Positions 12,801 to 21,800 of a DNA stretch of 64,000 nt are shown here, piece by piece. Location: NCBI GenBank assembly GCA_946902875.1, contig OX336340.1, forward strand, positions 7,337,739 to 7,401,738, written 5' to 3'. The DNA is from Nematopogon swammerdamellus. Its lineage: Eukaryota; Arthropoda; Insecta; Lepidoptera; Adelidae. A program made the position numbers and the translations under genes. The first letter of the stretch is position 1; each line of letters begins with the position of its first letter. The notes below the pieces were generated by a model, which saw only the letters and a program-made list of their open reading frames with translations, did no database searches and was not told the DNA's origin.

Positions 12801-15800
12801 GGTAACACCTATGATATTTTTTCTCAGAAAAATAAAGAACTTGTTACCGTCTCAGACAGATTGGCATATAATAATAATGCCATCAGGCCTACACCATCCC
12901 AGCACATCCCACCCCAGTTCCTGTCGGAAGTATATGTTGTGCCAGTTGTACGATGAACTTAAACTAAGTACTGCTTCTCCCTCCGTGCTGCAGAGGCTTC
13001 ACATACTACCAGATAGCGAACCTCGACAACCGGATAGCGAACGCCGACCAGGTGCTGACGACCGACATCGACAGATTCTGCGAGACCGTGGTCGACCTGT
13101 ACAGCAACATCAGCAAACCTATTCTAGACATCAGCATTTACCTGTACCGGCTTACCATGAACCTTGGCGCTAAGGTATTATTACTTTTCTTTGATGCAGG
13201 AGGCGGGCTTATTGCAGAGTGCTATATGTTTCAGTCAACTGTGTATACAACAATGCATTAGCATTGTTTGCGTACAGGTTTCCACGCTCTTGTGAAGGTG
13301 TCCTTCACAAGAGCGAAAGATGAATTATGTAAATAATAACTGCAATCTCTTTACTCGAACCTCAATTTGTAGTATGTCTATGAACTTAAACTTACAATAA
13401 TTTTGAGTTTTCCTCGAAGGTGAAATTGACGGTGCCTGAGACTCCAACTTTGCGCTCAGCTACCCTGTTCTATACAAACTACCAGTACTAATGTATTATT
13501 TTTATGGAGGCAAATGCATCAATCAATAAATCGATCATCAGCCCGTATCAGGCCACTGCTGGACATACTCTCTCCCAAGGCAAGCCGCCACACGTGGTCT
13601 TCCGCTCTTCTCATCCATCCACTCCCGGCTACCTTTTTTAGGTCGTCTGCCCACGCTACGTTTGTCTGTCTGTGGCCTCCATTCGAGCACCCGTCCACCT
13701 AAGCGGTTGTCCGGTCTGTGACAGATGCAAAGCCAAATGCACGCAATAGTATGAGAAATCTTATTTTTTTTTAAAGCTTTACATACACACAGTTAGATGG
13801 TTTATAAAGGAGAGATTCAGATTAGCTCTCCAGCCACTGGCTTACCGTGTAGGGGCGGACCACCCGCATGCAATAGTATAAATAAAAAGAGAAAAAGAAA
13901 ACTTTATTTTTGCATGTTGCTATTATATTTCTTCACTAGATAGATGCAAAGTCGCAAATAAAGAGGAAAAATATGTCCCGCTTCTGACGAAGGACCTTCA
14001 ACCACTAAAGCACAACCGCTGGATCAATGACTCTGTTTTACCGGGACTACTATGGCTTCTGGGCCTATTGGCTCTGAGGAGCTCGCTTCCCTCATCTCTC
14101 CTCCTTCTGTTCGCATTCGCCAAACATGGCGGGTTTATAAAAATTAAAAAAATCACATTTGTGTTTCAGACTCCAGGAATCATGATGGCATACCTTTTAG
14201 TATCGGGCTTATTCCTGACTCATCTACGAAGACCTACAGGTGAGTTGCAATTTTTTAATCTCGAAATGACACCAAAAATTGTTTTGACATGTTATATTTG
14301 GATGTCATTTTACAACGGCAAGCGTTGTTGAATATAAATATTTCTTTCAGGAAGAATGACTGCACAAGAACAAAAGCTTGAGGGAGAATACAGATATGTC
14401 AATTCGCGCCTTATTACTAATTCTGAGGAGATCGCCTTCTATCAGGTAGGTAAATTGCTTAATTAATATGCATCTCTCAAATAACTTAACCAACTCACTG
14501 GAACTACGTCATAAGAGTTGAATTTGACCTTGACAGGCATAAAAAACTTGTTTGTGCATTATTTTTCTTAGACTAGTGTAGTTTTAAATTAAATCATGTA
14601 ATCTGCGTGCTGATTACCTGATGGGTACTCCGATGATAGTTTTCTGTCGTCCGGCACAACACAGTGACAATATGTACTTTTTGAACACCAATACATAATC
14701 CATGACATAATTTTTTTTAATAGAAATCGTGACATTTGCCGCCGGTTGACTCGTTAGACCCATAAGGTGTCTAACGAAGCCCACTTACATACGGTCGTAT
14801 ACGGAAGTTCCGAATGCCATGCCGGCCTGACATTAACATTAACTTTTTGCTACAAATTAAACCTTCTGTGTGCCACTTGCAGGGTAACAACCGCGAAAGA
14901 CTGACGCTCCTCGCCAGCTTCCATAAGCTGACGAAACACCTGCGCAACTTCCTGGAGTTCCGAGTACTAATGGGCTTCGTCGACAACATCGTCGCTAAAT
15001 GTAAGTACAAAGTATCGCACTTGTTGCAAGTTTGTTCCCTATCTCCACTATACGATCTGCCTATAAAGGCATATTCGTGGTTTTTATTTGTTTGTTTTTT
15101 TTTATTATTATTATTTTTGAGCAAAATAAAAATTTTGTGCCCATATCATGACTTCTAAAATATATCTACTACTAAAATACATACATACATACCACACGCT
15201 GTATCCCTAAAATCGGGGTAAGCAGAGTAATCGGTGTTGCCACCAACCACCACGTTTAGCAAAGTATAGGACAAGATAACAATCAAGCAGAAAGTAAGCA
15301 CGAAAACCAACCTTCGTGCTTACTACTAAAATATTTTCAGATATTCAAGTCACTCAAGGAATCATAAAATAATAGTATTTTTAGTAGGCCACTCGAAAAC
15401 ATATTATCGAGTTAAAGAATCCTGAAGCATTTTAGTAATGTCCTATAAAACTTCTGATGAAGTAGCTCAAACGTAACATTAAACACTTCCAACAAGTAAC
15501 CCGTAGAATGCATTTTATCAGAAATGTTCACTTGTAATAATTGTTTAAATGTTTTTCCAGACATCGCCATCGTGGTTGGATTCTATGCTGTGTCAAGGCC
15601 CTTCTTTAGACAAGACCACAACCTGTTGACAACTGGCACAGAGAATGACAGGTTTAAAGTAAGTCAACTATTTCAATACATCATTTTAAGAACTGTTGGA
15701 TTATACGTGGTGTCAAGGCCCTTCAGACAACACCACAATATGTTGACAACTAGAGAGCGTTCCATATAAATCTTCCCTTCGCCGTTATGTTGGCTCCTCT

Positions 15801-18800
15801 GTCTATCTGTCAAAACAGCGTTGAGGGTTGCTATGTGTACAGATTCGAAGGTGTGGAACTCAGCTTGCAATGGCTTCACCGAACATATCCGGGCCCATCG
15901 GCAGTAGAGAAGGGTGTTAATCGAGGTCGGGACTAGCGAGTGGCCACTCTAAATTTCCCGCGCATGCTTCACGTTTCGGCTCGCGTCAAGCCCTCGTCAG
16001 CTAGTCTGCGTTGACTAGAACGCGGGGAAACCACCAGTCCCACTCTCAACCTCCCTCTCTTTACCTATCCATATTCTGTAGGATGCTTCCAGTGACGTTT
16101 TCGAAGCTCTCTCCTTCTCCTCTCCAAGATCGAAGCTTAGCGTCGATCTTGGCAGCCCTAGATTCTTGAAGAGACTGTAGAGCGACTTCGCTGGTAGTCC
16201 TCTTGCTCCGACTTCCACAGCGAAGAGATCAGTCTTGAATCCGTTTCTCACAATCCGGTCTACTAAGTTGCAGTACTTGTTAAGTTTGATGTTGTGGTCC
16301 TTCGGTATGTTACTTTCCCATGGAACTGTAAGTTCAACAAGTACTACATGCTTTGTCGCTTTTGAGAATATGAGTATATCCGGTCTTAATGCTGTGATAC
16401 AGATTTCCGAAGGCATTTGGTAATGCTTCTCTTCCCGTAATTATCAGTATTAACCGTATTTATTATACGGTAAATACCTATTACATTATTAGGTAATATA
16501 ATCTTCACAATCTGGCAACAGGAATTTAAGCACTGACAGTGACACTGGCAGTGGAGCCAACATAACGGCGAAGGGAAGATTTAGTTGGAACGCTCTCTAG
16601 CACAGAGAGTGACAGGTTTAAAGTAAGTCAACTATTTCAATACATCATTTTAAGAACTGTTGGATTCTACGTGGTGTCGAGGCCCTTCAGACAAGACCAC
16701 AATATGTTGACAACTGGCACAGAGAGTGACAGGTTTAAAGTAAGTCAACTATTTAAATACATCATTTTAGGAATTGTTTGCATTACTTAATATGAATAAT
16801 AATTTCAATGAAATTCAAAGGTCAGCATATATTAGATGTAAATATAGGTACTTGACATTAGTCTTATTATTAGTTGAGCTCATTTAGAAAGTTCTACACA
16901 ATGTAAAACAATATTTGAGCCTGATAAACTTCATTCATTCATCCTACAAAACTCAATTTTTTTTCCTTGCATATTTTTATGTATAAACTAAATATCACTA
17001 GCTATGTATATGAAAGAAAGAAACTTTACAATAAATGAAAAATCAATAAGATAAAAGAAACCTGTTAAATGCGAACATTGTTCACACGCACAGAGGGTTC
17101 TGTAGCGATTTCCTTCTTCCACGTGTATACACATACCTAGCGAGTGTGGGCGCAGTGATATATTTTTTCTATAACTGTCTAAGATGTAAACTTCAAAATA
17201 TAGTTTGTGCCGTAAGGACTAAATTATCTATTTTACATATATAATCCTAAAACTAACAACGCTGAAGCAACGAAGACATAGAGGAGATCTCATAGATACA
17301 TACAAAATACTGAAGCGACACTATGACTACCCAGAGCTGGAAAGCATGTTTGTGTTAAATTCAAACAATCACCTAAGAGGTCACAGTTTGAAACTGGATG
17401 TAACAAGCTTCTCAACCGAAGCAAGAAAACACTTCCACAGCTGGAATAAAGTGCCCAAGGAAGTTAATGAAGCACCCACGATAAACACATTCAAAATTAG
17501 GCCTGGCAAGTATTTAAAAATCTAAGAAATATAACAAATTGCAACACCAGTGATCATTATAGACGTGAACACATCAGCATATTAAGGTGCTAGTTCATTA
17601 AGAAATAATAATAATAATGTTTTTATATTTATTTTACTTTACGTTCCGGCGTAATCACCTCACACATGTGACAGATGGACGGACGGATCGATTGTATGAT
17701 GGTCCTTGCCAGCATCGCTGACTAGGGAACCCAAAAAAAATGGACTATACGCAGCCTATGCTAATAACAGCAATTTTGTTCCAGCACTACTACACATACG
17801 GGCGTATGCTGGTAAAAATGGCGGAGGCGATCGGCCGGTTGGTGCTGTCGGGCCGCGAGCTAACGAAGCTGGCGGGACTGACGTCTCGCGTTACGCAACT
17901 GCGCACGGTGCTCGCGGAGGTGGAGCGCGGCAAGTACACTCGCACCATGCTCGACGTCAGCGGCACTAATGGACATGCGGGTAATTAACTCACTATTGTT
18001 TATATTTTTAATTAGAAAAATGCAAATCGAATATCATTGGAAAAAATACCTCCCGACCAGGATTCCAACCTGGATCTCTGGCTTGAGCTGCCAACGCGAT
18101 AACCAACTACGCAACCGGGCCGTGGCGTATTATCTCCAAATTTTCGATTTTATTGCACCTTCATGCATGATGTCGCATAATATTTTTTTTTTTGCGATAT
18201 AAACATAAAATCACTATTGTTTGTTCACTATACGATTGTACCTGTGACAACAGTTTTATTATTATTTGGCATATATGTGCAGTTGTAGTGAAAAAGAATG
18301 AATTTACTAAACTCCTGAAATGTTTTCAGCAACATCGACTACCCTGAAGCCCGGTGCAGGTCGCATCATTTACCAGGACAAAGTGATCAAGTTTGATAAG
18401 GTGCCTCTCGTCACTCCCAATGGAGATGTACTTATAAAGGAGCTGTCCTTCGAAGTTAAGTGAGTGAACAATATCTTTGTTTATTTGCATTAATATCTCG
18501 TTATTTACAAATAATTTCACATTTATGCTCGTAAAATAATAAATTTTTTAGCATGTATGAGAAACAGGTTAGAATGGTAGAGCTGAGTTTTGTAGAGGTG
18601 TCAGAGGTCTGTCAGACCATTATAGGATAGAATAGGAACACTTTATTACACACAGTTTGCAGACAAACTGTATATGAGAGAAGTAAAGAAAATACAGGAG
18701 TGAACAAACCGTTTGAACACTCAGCTGAATAAGATAAAAAACCGGCCAAGTGCAAGTCGAACTTACGCACCGAGGGTTCCATATCGCCATGACATGGTCA

Positions 18801-21800
18801 GCGCCACTCACGCCATCTATGGTGTGTTTATGAAATGCTTCATGTTAGTTAAATTTCATGATTAGTTAAAACGCTTCATACCCTTTTCGGTAGATGGCTC
18901 GCGCATACACTTTTTAGTTTCTTTTATGGGAACCCCCGTGAATTTTTTACTTTTTCTTATTTTTATTATTTGTTGTTATATCGGCCATAATAACACATCT
19001 TCTGTGAAAATTTCAACGGGCTACCTATTACGGTTCAAGAGATACAGCCCTAGGACAGACGAACGGATGGACAGACAGACAGACAAACGGCGTAGGCTTA
19101 GTAATATGGTCCTGTACCTGATATGGAACCCTAAAAACTACTAAAAAGTAACTAAGTGAACCAAAATCAAATAAGTGAAAAAAAATATAACTGCACAATG
19201 TGAACTATGAACTATATGAACTTGATTTAGATACATCAGCCCAGGCTGCCTGTCTTCTAAAATAAAATAAATAATTAAAGGCGACCTTATAAGTAATTTC
19301 TTCCAGTCGCCCGATAACATCCAATCAGAGCGCGCGCCGTCCCCTCCGCTACCCGCGGAGCTCGGCGACGCTCTTTCTCATATAAGCATTGGACAGTCTG
19401 ACGTCCAAACCTATTAAAATGTTCTCTGCATTGGGATCATAAGCCGTCCACTTTACATCTGGCATCCCGTTATGTATGCATAAGTATTCACAGTGCTGAA
19501 CACAAAGTTATTCCCAATGCAGGTCAGGCATGAACGTGCTCGTATGTGGACCCAACGGATGCGGAAAGTCGTCCATGTTCCGGATGCTGGGTGAGCTGTG
19601 GCCCATCTTCGGAGGAGTTCTGACCAAGCCGCCCAAGGGCAAACTGTTCTACGTACCGCAGAGGCCTTACATGACCCTCGGCACACTGAGGGACCAGGTA
19701 ACGCAAACTCAGTTTGCAGTCTTTCTCTTCTGTCCTTAATAAAATCCAACGTCTGCTTTCTGTCTGTCTGTGCGCTTATAACTTGAGAACCACTGAACCG
19801 ATTTTAATACAGTTTGCTTCTATGGATAGCTTGGTTCTTCCCATCAATTATAGGCTACTTTTCATCACGTTAAATGGCTTATGAGGTTAGCAGAGAAGTC
19901 AAATATGAGAGCGGGCGGAGCCGCGGGCACAGCTAGTTGTCTTATAATACGCATATACCTACACACAAGTTCAAAACGAAGCATGTGAAATTTATTGACA
20001 TTTTTAAGGAGATTTTTCTATCAGAGAAAACGCATTGGTCACTCACGCTGACTGGATTCGAACCCTGGAACTCTTGCAAGAGAAGCCGAACCCCAGATCG
20101 CTCGGCAACCCACGCGTTCTATAACAACTTGTAGCTAATTAATTAGATCGATTCGTGTGAGTTGAGCGATTGATAGTTTGGTGTGTGTGGTGACGAGTTC
20201 TTCTCAGTGAAAGAGGAATATAGCACTGGTTAGTGTTTTCATTTCACGAAGGCACGAGGGGTATGAGGTAGGAAGTGGTGTGAGACCGCGCGGAGCTCAG
20301 TAGAGAACGACTCGATTCGACGGAGCGATGCGGAGACGTGTAGAACGTGTGCACCGACCGGGCACCGAGTTCGTTCTCTACTGAGCTCCGCGCGGTCGCC
20401 TCTCGCACCACTTCCTACCTCGTACCCCTCATGCCTTCGTAAAATGAAAACAATCTACCCCAGCGAACCTAGCCGAGAAGACGTTCAAGATCTGTCTTAA
20501 AGGATACATAGTCGAAGATGCAGTCTTGGATTTCCCATTAGGCCGTATAGGCCGCGGCCTAGGGGCGGCAGATTTCCAAAGTGCTATATAGAATATCAAA
20601 AGTAATACTTTATAGTGTAAGCCGTCAAGTTCTTGCGCGATTTATGGACGCAATACTCTAGCAAGTCACTTGTGGATAGAGTTTTCGTTCTATTAAATGC
20701 TAAATGTAATTTGGGTAAAGGTTTTAAGTCCCCATTGCGACTTAGTAATACTCCTATTCTTTGCTATTCATGTTTTGCGAGGGAGGCGAAAGTCAAGTAG
20801 CCTATACTTAAGAACAGTACAAGTCCGGCACTGCGAAGATGGCGTGGAGCGAGGAGAATCAACATTATTTTTGTGTTTCTCGCGATTACGAGAACAATTT
20901 ACAATAGACGAGGTTGTATGGTTGATAAATGATATTCGCACAAGGGACAAATGCAACCAAAAAAATAATCTACATCTGTCAACTTTGACTTTAGCAGAAA
21001 ATAATGTTTTAGGAAGTTAAGTTAAGCATTAGTGTGTGGTGTCCCAGGTGATCTACCCGCACACGCGGGAGGAGATGGTGCGGCGCGGGCGCACCGACGA
21101 GCAGCTGATGCAGCACATGGAGCTGGTGCAGCTGTCGTACCTGGTGGCGCGCGAGGGCGGCTGGGACGCCATCGAGGACTGGATGGACGTGCTGTCCGGT
21201 GGGGAGAAGCAGAGGATAGCCGTACGTACCATACCGTACAATTTAATGTAGTCGCCGCGACCAAAGTGGAAGCTGACATGGCACATACCTGGTTCACCGA
21301 GGTGTGATAGGCTGGTGATGTAACATGTCAGGTTCCATTAAAGTGCAAGTCTGATTTGTGCACCAAGGGTTCCGTACCACCATGTAATTGTATCCGTACC
21401 ACCCTGGATTGCTGGCTATACTGGACTAGAGGAGAACACAACCGAGGTTGCTTGCGGCCATCTTACATCCAGTACGGTGGTACCAACCCAGTCGGCTACA
21501 ATTTGAGCCTACCACCTAGTAAGGGGCAAGGGAAGGGACCTACAGTTTTACACCGGTTCCGAACGGTGAAGCAGCGGGTGTAGGTATGCACGTAAATTTT
21601 TTCGTCAGAAAAAACTCATTGGTACACGCCGACCGGATTCGAACCTCGGACCTCCCGCATGAGAAGCCGATGCCCAAACCACTCGGCCACCCGCCGCTTG
21701 TATTGTTTTATTACCCGCCGTATTGCTTTACCTGGAGGTAAAAAAAATCGTCTGTGCTTCTAAATAAGTGAATCCTCACTTGTTTTACATAGTTTTGTGG

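Larger units (their letters stand above)
15575..16775 (+). repeat. Tandem triplication of part of ABCD3 exon 9 plus intron, split by an insertion
   Basis: Unit 1 (15575-15694) is the last 84 bp of exon 9 plus 36 bp of intron 9. Unit 2 is 15695-15750 plus 16600-16658. Unit 3 is 16659-16775. Units 2 and 3 carry the same one-codon deletion (the second F of RPFF), so they share a history. All three keep the GTAAGT donor. The unit is a multiple of three and its intron part reads open ([12 protein letters not shown]), but no upstream acceptor was duplicated. The middle unit holds the TIR element at 15751-16599. Confidence 0.9.

Noticed and set aside
16659..16740. Unit 3 of the exon 9 repeat as a true alternative exon
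   Set aside because: It keeps a donor but no acceptor joins the exon 8 phase: AG at TTTTAAG would create a stop with the split codon. It is treated as a duplicated relic.
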